From the NCBI GenBank assembly GCA_945878705.1, contig CAMCUE010000015.1, positions 1-11,427 of the forward strand: a DNA stretch of 11,427 nt. The letters are read 5' to 3'. Below are positions 1-7,020 of this stretch, piece by piece. Positions within the stretch are counted from its first letter, which is position 1; each line of letters opens with the position of its first letter. Under the pieces are notes generated by a model, which worked only from the letters and a program-made list of their open reading frames with translations, was not told the DNA's origin and ran no database searches. The DNA comes from Ferrithrix thermotolerans DSM 19514. Its GTDB lineage: Bacteria; Actinomycetota; Acidimicrobiia; Acidimicrobiales; Ilumatobacteraceae. The position numbers and the translations under genes are program-made.

Positions 1-993
1 CCCGTCGACAAGCACCTCAATTGAGTCGCCTACAGCGTCAATCACACTTGGCAGTAACTCGATGGGTGCCGGCGCGCCGTCAAGTTGTCGACCACCATGA
101 TTTGAAAGCGCGATCGCGTCAACACCAAGTGATGCAGCCGTCTTGGCATCTTCGACGCACTGAATACCCTTGAGCATTATGGGCAAGCCAGATTCTTCGC
201 GAATCCATTCAAGATCACGCCAACTGAGTGTTGGGTCAAATTGCGAATTGACATATTCGGATAAATTAATTGCCTTTGAACCATCCACATCTGAGCGACC
301 AGCAACAGCAGAAAATGTAATCGGCTCATTTGTCACGAACTTATAAGTCCATCGCGGATGACGAATGCCGTCGATGAAAGTCTCGAGGCCAATTTTTGGT
401 GGAAGTGTGAAACCACGGCGTACATCACGCTCACGCCGACCAAATACTGATGTGTCTACCGTGACCATGATTGCTTTGTAGCCCGCAGCCTTGGCGCGTT
501 GCACAAGTTCGCGCGAAAGCCCACGATCTCGCCACACATAAAGTTGATACCACAAAGGACCAGTCGCCACTGCGGCGACTTCTTCGATGCTGCGAGTGCC
601 GAGTGTAGACAAAGTAAACGGCAACGAATTTTTACCAGCCACACGGGCTACTGCAAGTTCGCCTTGCGGATGGGCGATACGAGTGAAACCAGTTGGCGAA
701 AGTGCGATTGGAAACGGTACCGGCTGCCCCATGATTGTGGTTGCTGTATCAATCTGCGAAACATCACGCAATACTTTTGGGATTAGTCCGAATTTTGAAA
801 ATGCCGCGCTGTTGTTGTGCAGTGACCACTCGTCTTCGGCAGCCCCGTCAAAATAATCGAAAACTCCGCCAGGTAAATTGCGTTTTGCGAGCAGGCGCAA
901 ATCTTTGAGGTCACCACATGCGGCTAAGCGACGCTTGTCGCCGTTGAACTCGAACTTGCGCAGTTGTACTACTGAGCGAACTGATTTGAACAT
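1..993 (-). CDS. lldD: FMN-dependent alpha-hydroxy-acid (L-lactate-type) dehydrogenase, C-terminus cut by window edge
   Basis: An open frame of 331 codons begins at ATG 993 and runs off the left edge. The family oxidises L-2-hydroxy acids such as lactate or glycolate to 2-oxo acids with FMN, passing electrons to quinone or oxygen. Visible motifs in order: FDYFDGAAEDE (about 45-55), PTGFTR (100-105), the FMN-contacting QLYVWRDR (150-157), TVD followed by an RRERD cluster (178-190), LKGIQ with the FMN lysine K275, and SNHGGRQLDG (297-306) with the catalytic His299 and Arg302. The frame ends in VLVDG, the start of the conserved LVDGG strand, so roughly 60-80 residues are missing. The body recalls mycobacterial LldD2 (HPRW, EYVN, FDPTL, DLEWI stretches). 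It starts 4 bp after the decarboxylase stop, so cotranscription is likely, but a -10-like TAGCAT sits at leaderless distance. The substrate cannot be fixed; MftD-like or glycolate-oxidase roles are alternatives. Confidence 0.9.
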   Translation of the reverse strand, partial: MFKSVRSVVQLRKFEFNGDKRRLAACGDLKDLRLLAKRNLPGGVFDYFDGAAEDEWSLHNNSAAFSKFGLIPKVLRDVSQIDTATTIMGQPVPFPIALSPTGFTRIAHPQGELAVARVAGKNSLPFTLSTLGTRSIEEVAAVATGPLWYQLYVWRDRGLSRELVQRAKAAGYKAIMVTVDTSVFGRRERDVRRGFTLPPKIGLETFIDGIRHPRWTYKFVTNEPITFSAVAGRSDVDGSKAINLSEYVNSQFDPTLSWRDLEWIREESGLPIMLKGIQCVEDAKTAASLGVDAIALSNHGGRQLDGAPAPIELLPSVIDAVGDSIEVLVDG

Positions 994-997
994 GAAC

Positions 998-2431
998 CTA
1001 TGCTAGCGAATTTATAATATCTGAGACTTCTTCGATGGTTGTGCGCGGGTTGATGATGCAAAACCTCAACACCGTTTCTCCGTTCCATGTTGTTGGCACG
1101 ACAAATGCTCGCCCTTCGCTGAGCATCATGTCGCTCCATTGTTGGTATTGCTGGGGTGTCCAGTCGTTACGTCTAAAAACAATTATCGACAGTTCAGGCT
1201 CAAGCAACAATTCGAGAAACGGTAAATTCTTAATTATTTGAGCCGCTTCACGAGTGACCTGCAATGTGATCTCCATTGCTTCTTCGTACGCTTCTGTGCC
1301 GTGAGTAGCAACACTAAACCAAAACGGCAGGCCACGCGCTCGGCGCGACAAATGGTGAGCCATATCAGCAGGATTTGCAAGCGAGTCACCAAGATCTTGT
1401 TGTTGCAAAACCTCCAGATATTCTGCGCGTTGAGTGTGCGCGCGACGAGCCGTATCTGGATCGCGGTAAATTAGCGCGCAACAATCAAACGGTCCGAATA
1501 ACCATTTGTGTGGATCAACACTTAAACTGTCGGCCATTTCGATGCCAACAAACAGATGTCGAACACTCGGCGCACATAGTGCGGCAGCCCCGTATGCGCC
1601 GTCGACATGAAACCAGGTGCCGAGTTCACACGCTTGCTCGCCTGCCGCTACGAGATCATCAATCACACCGAGGTTTGTTGTGCCCGAAGTTGCAACGATC
1701 GCGCAAATTCGTTTGCGATCTTGATCACTTAAATTTGCGATAGCAGCGCGCAAGTTAACGCCTGACATTCGACCCTGTTTATCGGCAACAACTTTGACCA
1801 CATCGGCATCCATTGCGTTAACCGCCAACCCGACAGATGAGTGAGACCCAGATGAGGTGACGATCAAAGGCCGAACTGCATCGAATTTGCCTTGACCATT
1901 TTGTCGCCACCGCCAACGAGCCGCGATCAATGCCGAGAGATTGCCGGCTGTGCCCCCGCTCACGAATACACCACGGCTAGTTGTCGGAAAGTTCGCCAAA
2001 CTCGCGACCCACTGCAGTGCTTGATTTTCTGCGTAGACCGCACCAGAGCTTTCAAGCCAGGATCCAGCATAAATATTTGAAGCACTCAACACAAGATCAA
2101 ACAACACTGCACTTTCAGTCGGTGCGCCTGGAACAAACGACAAAAACGATGGGTGATCAACGCTGATACACGCGCGCGACAACTGAGTTGTAAAAATTTC
2201 AAGCGCGCGCAAGCCGCCGAGGCCTTCGGGAGTAATTGTGTTACCGACAAGTTGCTGTAACTGGCTAAGAGTTTTTGGACCATCTAGCGGTGGTGGATCA
2301 AGGCGAATTCGGTCTAATGCGTATTCGATAACTGCATCTGCCAACTTTTCGCTGTCCTGATCGTGGTAATGCATCCAGTAACCATCGGATTCATTGCCTG
2401 AAGAGGGATGCACCGGGAGATTTGTCACCAT
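998..2431 (-). CDS. PLP-dependent group II amino-acid decarboxylase (aromatic-L-amino-acid/glutamate/aspartate decarboxylase family)
   Basis: A 477-residue protein of the fold-type I PLP family that decarboxylates amino acids to amines (or beta-alanine/GABA), likely cytosolic. Motifs, numbered from ATG 2431: HPSFLSF near 93-99, SGGTAGNLSAL (about 158-168) for phosphate binding, GSHSSV with the ring-stacking His at about 197, TSGTTNLGVID (248-258), HVDGAYGAA with the PLP-nitrogen Asp at about 277, and SVDPHKW with the Schiff-base Lys at about 309. Length fits the 450-490 aa class. The N-terminal region resembles the usual helix, making 2431 or ATG 2374 plausible; TTG 2470 is possible but extends almost to the cytochrome gene. 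No start has a good Shine-Dalgarno. It is first of a two-gene unit with lldD. Substrate is unassigned: these families cannot be separated by eye. Confidence 0.88.
   Translation of the reverse strand: MVTNLPVHPSSGNESDGYWMHYHDQDSEKLADAVIEYALDRIRLDPPPLDGPKTLSQLQQLVGNTITPEGLGGLRALEIFTTQLSRACISVDHPSFLSFVPGAPTESAVLFDLVLSASNIYAGSWLESSGAVYAENQALQWVASLANFPTTSRGVFVSGGTAGNLSALIAARWRWRQNGQGKFDAVRPLIVTSSGSHSSVGLAVNAMDADVVKVVADKQGRMSGVNLRAAIANLSDQDRKRICAIVATSGTTNLGVIDDLVAAGEQACELGTWFHVDGAYGAAALCAPSVRHLFVGIEMADSLSVDPHKWLFGPFDCCALIYRDPDTARRAHTQRAEYLEVLQQQDLGDSLANPADMAHHLSRRARGLPFWFSVATHGTEAYEEAMEITLQVTREAAQIIKNLPFLELLLEPELSIIVFRRNDWTPQQYQQWSDMMLSEGRAFVVPTTWNGETVLRFCIINPRTTIEEVSDIINSLA
1000..1005 (-). promoter_or_regulatory. 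Candidate -10 element for leaderless transcription of lldD
   Basis: On the minus strand TAGCAT lies at -12 to -7 relative to the A of the lldD ATG, so transcription starting 7 nt after the hexamer would begin at the start codon. It overlaps the last bases of the decarboxylase gene. There is no convincing Shine-Dalgarno and no clear -35. It could give internal expression independent of the upstream gene. A single hexamer match can occur by chance. Confidence 0.4.
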
Positions 2432-2473
2432 GATTTCAAAACCACAATTGCGAACTCTACTTGCGACCAAAGG

Positions 2474-2479
2474 TATTCT
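2474..2479 (+). promoter_or_regulatory. Candidate -10 element for leaderless cytochrome c gene
   Basis: TATTCT stands exactly at -12 to -7 before ATG 2486, so a start 7 nt after the hexamer gives a transcript whose first base is the A of the ATG. The surrounding 54 bp (2432-2485) is the whole divergent region shared with the decarboxylase. TTGCGA at 2448-2453 would leave a 20-bp spacer, too long for a standard -35, so none is assigned. No Shine-Dalgarno is present. Confidence 0.5.
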
Positions 2480-2485
2480 CTACAT

Positions 2486-2884
2486 ATGACTAAAAAACCA
2501 AATTTCAAATTTTTGTATGGCGCGACTTTGACATCGGCTGCACTTATCTTCGGAGCATGCAGTTCTGGTAGTGCTTCAACTTCGACTGCTCTCTCAACTG
2601 AAGCCAAAGCCGGGCAAGAACTTGCTTCAGCTTCTGGTTGCGCGAGTTGCCACGGATCTAACGGCGAAGGCCGGGTCGGTGTCAAGTGGATTGGACTTGC
2701 CGATTCTCAGGTGACTCTCTCAGATGGCACAACAGTGACTGCTGACGACGCATATTTATACACTTCAATAAAAGATCCGAGCGCTATGCGACGCAAAGGC
2801 GTCACTTCACAAATGCCATCTAACAATCTCACAGATGAAGAGATCGCCAGCATCATCGTTTACATTCGTGCGCTTAAAGGCTGA
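2486..2884 (+). CDS. Small lipoprotein c-type cytochrome (class I, CxxCH)
   Basis: A 132-residue exported monohaem cytochrome c. Residues 1-24 form a signal peptide (KK charged start, hydrophobic LYGATLTSAALIFG) ending at a lipobox-like FGAC, so Cys25 is probably lipid-anchored to the outer face of the membrane. A Ser/Thr/Ala linker (26-40) follows. The haem motif is CASCH (52-56) and the likely axial Met is M110 in QMPSNNL, followed by the C-terminal helix EEIASIIVYIRAL. The haem domain, with VTLSDGTTVTADDAYL and SIKDP, closely resembles the cytochrome c domain fused to subunit II of caa3-type oxidases, here free-standing. It is likely an electron carrier to a terminal oxidase; SURF1 elsewhere in the window fits but is not adjacent. 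An upstream in-frame ATG at 2408 is rejected because it puts 26 polar residues before the signal peptide and overlaps the decarboxylase. Confidence 0.9.
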   Translation: MTKKPNFKFLYGATLTSAALIFGACSSGSASTSTALSTEAKAGQELASASGCASCHGSNGEGRVGVKWIGLADSQVTLSDGTTVTADDAYLYTSIKDPSAMRRKGVTSQMPSNNLTDEEIASIIVYIRALKG

Positions 2885-2908
2885 TCTCGAAATTTTAATG
2901 TTGCAGAA

Positions 2909-4525
2909 TTACGCGAGAGTAACTAGTTCGAGCCACGACTCATTGAAATAATCTTCTTGGCCGTCTGGCATCAATAAAATTTTTGTTGGTGCGAGTTGCT
3001 CAACAAATTCTGCGTCGTGACTAACCAATACGATCGCCCCTTCCCAACTCGACAGCGAGTCGGCTACTGACTGTCGACTTGATGGGTCAAGATTGTTTGT
3101 CGGTTCGTCGAGCAGCAGCAAGTTGTTTTTTCCGACCATCATCATTGCTAAAGCAAGTTTCGTTTTTTCTCCACCGGACAAAGTCGCTGACTCTTGATAA
3201 ACCTTGTCGCCAGATAAGCCGAACATACCGAGCATGCCACGCAACTGCGTTTCAGTGAGGCCTAGTGCAGACGGAGCTTGGTCGCGCATATGTTCAACTA
3301 GCGAACGCTGTGGAATCAAGTTGTCATGTTCTTGCGCGTAATAACCGACTTGTACATGGTAGCCGTACTTAACTTCACCATTATCTGGTTTGACTTCACC
3401 CGCAAGAATTCGCAGTAACGATGTCTTACCTGCACCGTTAAGTCCGAGAACTAAAAGTCTTTCGCCACGACCGAGATCAAAACTTACATCATGAAAAATA
3501 TCAGGACCACCAAAAGTTTTGCGCAGACCGTTAACGGTGAGAACTGTTTCTCCACAATGCGGTGGCTCTGGGAATCTAACTTTCATCACCCGCGCACCGC
3601 GAGCAGCATGCACGCGAGTATCTTCGATCCGATCAATTCGCTTTTCAATGCTGTGCGCCATCGCCGCTTTGCTCGCTTTTGCTCCGAACCGATCGACCAC
3701 TCGTTGTAGGCGTTCAATCTCTTTACTTTGCTGAGTCGCCTTCTTCGCCTGACGGGCTTCGTCGGCTTCGCGAGAGATGCCGTATTGCGTATAAGTGCCA
3801 CGGTATTCAACAATTGTTCCTTCAGAGTCTTCATCTGGTCGATCGAGATGCAACACGCGGGTAATCGCTTCGTCGAGCAACTCAAGGTCATGACTAATTA
3901 CAAGTAATGCACCTTTATAAGATCGTAGAAAATCGAGCATCCAAGTTTTAGCGTCAATATCTAAATGGTTTGTCGGTTCATCCAGCAACAGTGTGTCGCT
4001 ACCGCTAAAAAGAATGCGAGCAAGTTCAACGCGACGACGCTCGCCACCAGACAACACACCAAGGGCAAGACTCAGACGATCTGGTTTGAGACCAAGACCC
4101 GCAGCGATAGCTCTTGCTTCGCTGTCGGCGGCATATCCACCTTTAGTTGAAAAACTCTCTTCTGCTCTAGCAAACTTCGCGACATTGCTATCGCTCGCAG
4201 TTTCTTCCATTGCGATTCGAAGTTTCTCGATGCGAATTATCTCATCATCAATACCTCGGCCTGAAAGCACATGTGAGATTGCAGTGCGGGCGTCAAACTC
4301 ACCAGCGATGCGCGGATCTTGTGGCAGGTAGCCAAAACCGCCCTTGCGATTTATGACTCCCGACTTCGGCTCATTTGATCCGCCAAGAACTTTAAACAGC
4401 GTTGTTTTGCCTGCACCGTTTCGACCGACGAGACCAACCTTGTCGCGCGGCATTACCGCAAACGACGCGCCATTGACGACCATCTTGCCGCCAATTTCAA
4501 CACAGAGATCTTTTACCTGAAGCAC
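2909..4525 (-). CDS. ABC-F family ATPase (ribosome-associated, no membrane domain)
   Basis: A 538-residue soluble protein with two ABC ATPase domains in tandem. Domain 1 has Walker A GRNGAGKT (34-41), signature LSGGERRR (158-165), Walker B and D-loop LLLDEPTNHLD (179-189) and switch SHD (211-213). The linker at about 250-320 is rich in Lys, Arg, Glu and Ala, as expected for the P-site tRNA interaction motif. Domain 2 has Walker A GLNGAGKT (361-368), signature LSGGEKTK (449-456), LLLLDEPTNNLD (469-480) and SHD (502-504). ABC-F proteins bind the ribosomal E site and relieve stalled translation; some protect ribosomes from antibiotics. Both sites look intact. The start is GTG 4525, giving MLQVKDL, which matches the usual beginning just before the first strand. 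It is divergent from the DUF1295 gene and convergent with the cytochrome gene (24 bp between stops). Subfamily (EttA, Uup or resistance type) is not assigned. Confidence 0.93.
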   Translation of the reverse strand: MLQVKDLCVEIGGKMVVNGASFAVMPRDKVGLVGRNGAGKTTLFKVLGGSNEPKSGVINRKGGFGYLPQDPRIAGEFDARTAISHVLSGRGIDDEIIRIEKLRIAMEETASDSNVAKFARAEESFSTKGGYAADSEARAIAAGLGLKPDRLSLALGVLSGGERRRVELARILFSGSDTLLLDEPTNHLDIDAKTWMLDFLRSYKGALLVISHDLELLDEAITRVLHLDRPDEDSEGTIVEYRGTYTQYGISREADEARQAKKATQQSKEIERLQRVVDRFGAKASKAAMAHSIEKRIDRIEDTRVHAARGARVMKVRFPEPPHCGETVLTVNGLRKTFGGPDIFHDVSFDLGRGERLLVLGLNGAGKTSLLRILAGEVKPDNGEVKYGYHVQVGYYAQEHDNLIPQRSLVEHMRDQAPSALGLTETQLRGMLGMFGLSGDKVYQESATLSGGEKTKLALAMMMVGKNNLLLLDEPTNNLDPSSRQSVADSLSSWEGAIVLVSHDAEFVEQLAPTKILLMPDGQEDYFNESWLELVTLA

Positions 4526-4542
4526 CCGTCAAGGCTCGCACC

Positions 4543-4572
4543 GCTTTAGCCTCGCCACAACCTGCGATGCAA
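4543..4572 (-). promoter_or_regulatory. Candidate promoter for the ABC-F gene
   Basis: Within the 60-bp divergent region 4526-4585, the minus strand reads TTGCAT (4572-4567), an 18-bp spacer, then TAAAGC (4548-4543). This would give a leader of roughly 10-15 nt before GTG 4525, with no Shine-Dalgarno in it. The -10 is a poor match, so this is weak. On the plus strand TATTGT (4578-4583) is the only -10-like hexamer near the divergent gene. Confidence 0.25.
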
Positions 4573-4585
4573 TCGCCTATTGTGA

Positions 4586-5380
4586 ATGCCAGTGACTGGT
4601 GCAACATTGATCCTCGTAGGTTCGGCTTTGGCAATTCTTTGCATGATGTTCGCTGTTTGGGTAACGAGTTTGGTGATGCGTGACGCATCGATCGTCGATA
4701 TTGCTTGGGGTTCAGGATTTGTTCTCGTGGCTTGGGTGAGTTATTGGCTTGGTGAAGGCAACTCAACTCGAAGTCTGTTGCTAACAGTACTGACATCTAT
4801 TTGGGGATTGCGCTTAGCGTTTTATCTAGCAAAGCGCAATCTCGGACATGGCGAAGATTTTCGATATCAATCAATGCGTCGCAAACATGGCGCGCGATTT
4901 GCGTTCGTAAGTTTGTATACGGTTTTTGGTGTGCAAGGTTTATTAATGTGGATCGTTTCTTTGCCTGTGCAACTCGGCCAAGTAAACATAGATCCAAGTT
5001 TTGGCGTGGTTGGAATAATCGGTGTTGCCGTGTGGGGAGTCGGTATGTTTTTCGAGGCTGTTGGCGATGCTCAACTTGCGAGATTTAAGCGTGACCCTGC
5101 GAACAAAGGTCAAGTGATGAATAGTGGTTTATGGCGCTACACCCGACACCCAAATTATTTCGGCGACTCATGTGTTTGGTGTGGGCTTGGTCTGATTGCT
5201 GCCGAATCACGAATCGGAATATTCGGTCTGATCGGCCCTGTGCTGATGACTTTTTTGCTTGTCAAGGTTTCAGGTGCAGCACTTCTTGATCGGGCAATGC
5301 TTAAGCGCAAGCCTGGCTACGAAACTTATGTTGCCACCACTTCGGGGTTCATCCCTCGCCCACCCCGCCAACTTAATTAA
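4586..5380 (+). CDS. DUF1295 / steroid 5-alpha-reductase-like membrane protein
   Basis: A 264-residue polytopic membrane protein with about six to seven hydrophobic segments (for example 7-30, 39-55, 62-82, 106-129, 138-157 and 207-232). The diagnostic motif is GLWRYTRHPNYFGD at 181-194, the NADPH-associated signature shared by DUF1295, steroid 5-alpha-reductase and isoprenylcysteine methyltransferase-like enzymes, preceded by a conserved acidic FEAVGDAQ (156-163). DUF1295 members are predicted to reduce double bonds in lipids or steroids at the membrane; the substrate here is unknown. ATG 4586 is used. It lies only 2 nt after a -10-like TATTGT, so a GTG two codons later (4592) is also possible and would remove two residues. 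The stop is 5 bp from the stop of the convergent glycosyltransferase gene. No lipid-modifying gene lies beside it to suggest a substrate. Confidence 0.85.
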   Translation: MPVTGATLILVGSALAILCMMFAVWVTSLVMRDASIVDIAWGSGFVLVAWVSYWLGEGNSTRSLLLTVLTSIWGLRLAFYLAKRNLGHGEDFRYQSMRRKHGARFAFVSLYTVFGVQGLLMWIVSLPVQLGQVNIDPSFGVVGIIGVAVWGVGMFFEAVGDAQLARFKRDPANKGQVMNSGLWRYTRHPNYFGDSCVWCGLGLIAAESRIGIFGLIGPVLMTFLLVKVSGAALLDRAMLKRKPGYETYVATTSGFIPRPPRQLN

Positions 5381-5385
5381 TTGTT

Positions 5386-6921
5386 TTAAGGCGCTTTAGG
5401 GAGTTCGCGAAGCACATAAACTCTCGTGATTCTGCCGAGCACATTCATCGGCTCACGATGCAATATTTTCTCCGTGATCGCCTTTTCGCCTTCAAGTGTT
5501 GTTGCAACAACTTCATATTTCGTTTCTTTTGGAACTAGGTCGTAGAAATGTTGACCCGCGTGAACTCCCAGAATTCCTGCCGCTGATTCGTTGATTACTT
5601 CGTTCTTTTCCATCCACACCGCCATGTGCTCGGCAGCATTGCCTTGTGCACGCAAGTACGACATTCCCAACAAGGACACTGCAGCGAATCCCAGCAAAGT
5701 TACTCCAAAAGCCGAATTGCGCACTCTTTTCGAAAGTGATCCGGCAGCATCAATAATCAATAACAGCACTGGCGGAATCAGAATGATGATATATCTCTGA
5801 GTTGGAAGCGTTGTCGAAATCATTATCAAACTGGGGATCATCCCAAATAGTAAAACCTTATGAAAACGTCCTCGCCCGCGTAGTGAAGAAAGAATCAAAA
5901 ACAAAAATACCACGCCGCTAGAAAATCCGATCGTCTGAATAATTCGAAGCCAGAGAATGCTGAGTGGAAAGCCGCCGCCAAAGTCCATTTCATCGACAGC
6001 AATACCAGATAACAGGAAACCTAAAACCACTGTTACCAAGAAAAATAATGACAAAAATATCTGAATAGAAGAATTTTTGTATCGTTTGAAAATAAGAATT
6101 AATGGAACAACGCCCACGCAGAGACCCAGAAAAGATATGTACTTTCCAAGTGTGACTAGCAATTTTTCTAGGTTAAAAAAGTTAGGTCTTCCATCAACGA
6201 ACCCGCTTGAAATAAACACTGAATATTTCGTATTCACCCACCAGATGTAAAAAGCCAAAATTGCGCCTGGCACAAATAAATAAACAGCAATCTCGCGGGC
6301 AATAGTTTGTTTTGATTTATTGACTTCTTTATCATCTCTGATAATTACAAGTGCCAAAAATGCGGCTCCAAAATATGCCGGCATGTACTTCATAATTACT
6401 GCCAAGCCAAAAACCAAAGCTGCGACTAAAGGTCGCCATAATGTCTTATTGCGACGCTCCATAGCGATCGCAATTGCCAACATCAGCAAACCAACAGGCA
6501 GGACATCAGCTGTGCTTGCGGTTGCGAATGCAATTATTAAAGGATTTAAGATAACCAAACCTGACCAGAAATAAAATAGAGATCTGGTGTTAGCCCAGCG
6601 CTCCCGTGTCAACATCCAGGCAGCAACAATGATCATCAATCCACCACACAGTGATGGCAACTTTGCTAGCCAGAACCAATCGTGATAACCAACGATTTTG
6701 TAGAGCAACGCTAAGACGAATGAATAGCCCAAGGGGTTGGCTTGAACCGCAAAATAGATGTCTATTAAACCCGATTGACTCGGATCAGCTAGCGCCCGAG
6801 CAGCCATCGAAAATGGATACTCAAGGTTGACATAGCCGCGACCCATCCACGGGGCATAAAGCACCAACATCGCGAAAAGTGAGTAACAAACTGGGGTGTT
6901 GCGAACGAAAAAGGACTTCAT
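5386..6921 (-). CDS. GT-C superfamily membrane glycosyltransferase (ArnT/PMT-like)
   Basis: A 511-residue protein with about ten to twelve membrane helices and a short C-terminal soluble region (roughly 420-511). After the first helix (about 10-26) comes a first extracytoplasmic loop with GYVNLEYPFSMAARAL (29-44); the acidic residue in this position (E34) is where GT-C enzymes carry their catalytic or metal-binding Asp/Glu. A PLGYSFVLALLYKI segment (63-76) and the next loop also fit the ArnT/PMT (GT39/GT83-like) layout. Such enzymes move a sugar from a polyprenyl-phosphate donor to lipid, protein or polysaccharide outside the cytoplasmic membrane. Donor and acceptor are not deducible. The ATG follows tRNA-Gly by 21 bp on the same strand, and no strong Shine-Dalgarno precedes it. 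Its stop is 5 bp from the convergent DUF1295 gene. No polysaccharide cluster surrounds it. Confidence 0.75.
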   Translation of the reverse strand: MKSFFVRNTPVCYSLFAMLVLYAPWMGRGYVNLEYPFSMAARALADPSQSGLIDIYFAVQANPLGYSFVLALLYKIVGYHDWFWLAKLPSLCGGLMIIVAAWMLTRERWANTRSLFYFWSGLVILNPLIIAFATASTADVLPVGLLMLAIAIAMERRNKTLWRPLVAALVFGLAVIMKYMPAYFGAAFLALVIIRDDKEVNKSKQTIAREIAVYLFVPGAILAFYIWWVNTKYSVFISSGFVDGRPNFFNLEKLLVTLGKYISFLGLCVGVVPLILIFKRYKNSSIQIFLSLFFLVTVVLGFLLSGIAVDEMDFGGGFPLSILWLRIIQTIGFSSGVVFLFLILSSLRGRGRFHKVLLFGMIPSLIMISTTLPTQRYIIILIPPVLLLIIDAAGSLSKRVRNSAFGVTLLGFAAVSLLGMSYLRAQGNAAEHMAVWMEKNEVINESAAGILGVHAGQHFYDLVPKETKYEVVATTLEGEKAITEKILHREPMNVLGRITRVYVLRELPKAP

Positions 6922-6942
6922 GTATTTACTTACAACCCATCG

Positions 6943-7014
6943 AGCGGACGACGGGATTTGAACCCGCGACCCTCACCTTGGCAAGGTGATGCTCTACCAC
7001 TGAGCCACGTCCGC
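6943..7014 (-). tRNA. tRNA-Gly (anticodon GCC)
   Basis: A 72-nt cloverleaf reads on the minus strand. The acceptor arm GCGGACG pairs fully with CGTCCGC. The D arm is GCTC-AGTGGTA-GAGC, with the conserved GG. The anticodon arm is TCACC-TTGCCAA-GGTGA with GCC at the anticodon, and the variable loop is GGGTC. The T arm is GCGGG-TTCAAAT-CCCGT (one G-U pair). The discriminator base is U, typical of bacterial tRNA-Gly, and CCA is not encoded. It begins 6 bp after the EamA stop and ends 21 bp before the glycosyltransferase ATG, all on one strand. Confidence 0.97.
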
Positions 7015-7020
7015 AATTAC

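Noticed and set aside
1375..1743. 122-codon open frame antisense to the decarboxylase, and similar ones antisense to the ABC-F gene (3993-4331)
   Set aside because: The proteins are Arg/His/Cys-rich with no motif; they are explained as antisense shadows of well-supported genes.
2432..2470. TTG 2470 start for the decarboxylase
   Set aside because: It uses a rare start codon without Shine-Dalgarno and leaves only 15 bp to the cytochrome ATG; ATG 2431 is preferred, though ATG 2374 also remains possible.
2408..2485. Upstream in-frame ATG 2408 for the cytochrome c gene
   Set aside because: It adds 26 polar residues before a good lipoprotein signal peptide and overlaps the decarboxylase start region; ATG 2486 has a -10 at leaderless distance.
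2885..2918. Inverted repeat TCTCG...CGAGA between the convergent cytochrome and ABC-F genes as a bidirectional terminator
   Set aside because: Only 5 bp of stem around a 24-nt loop, with no clean U tract on either strand; too weak to call.
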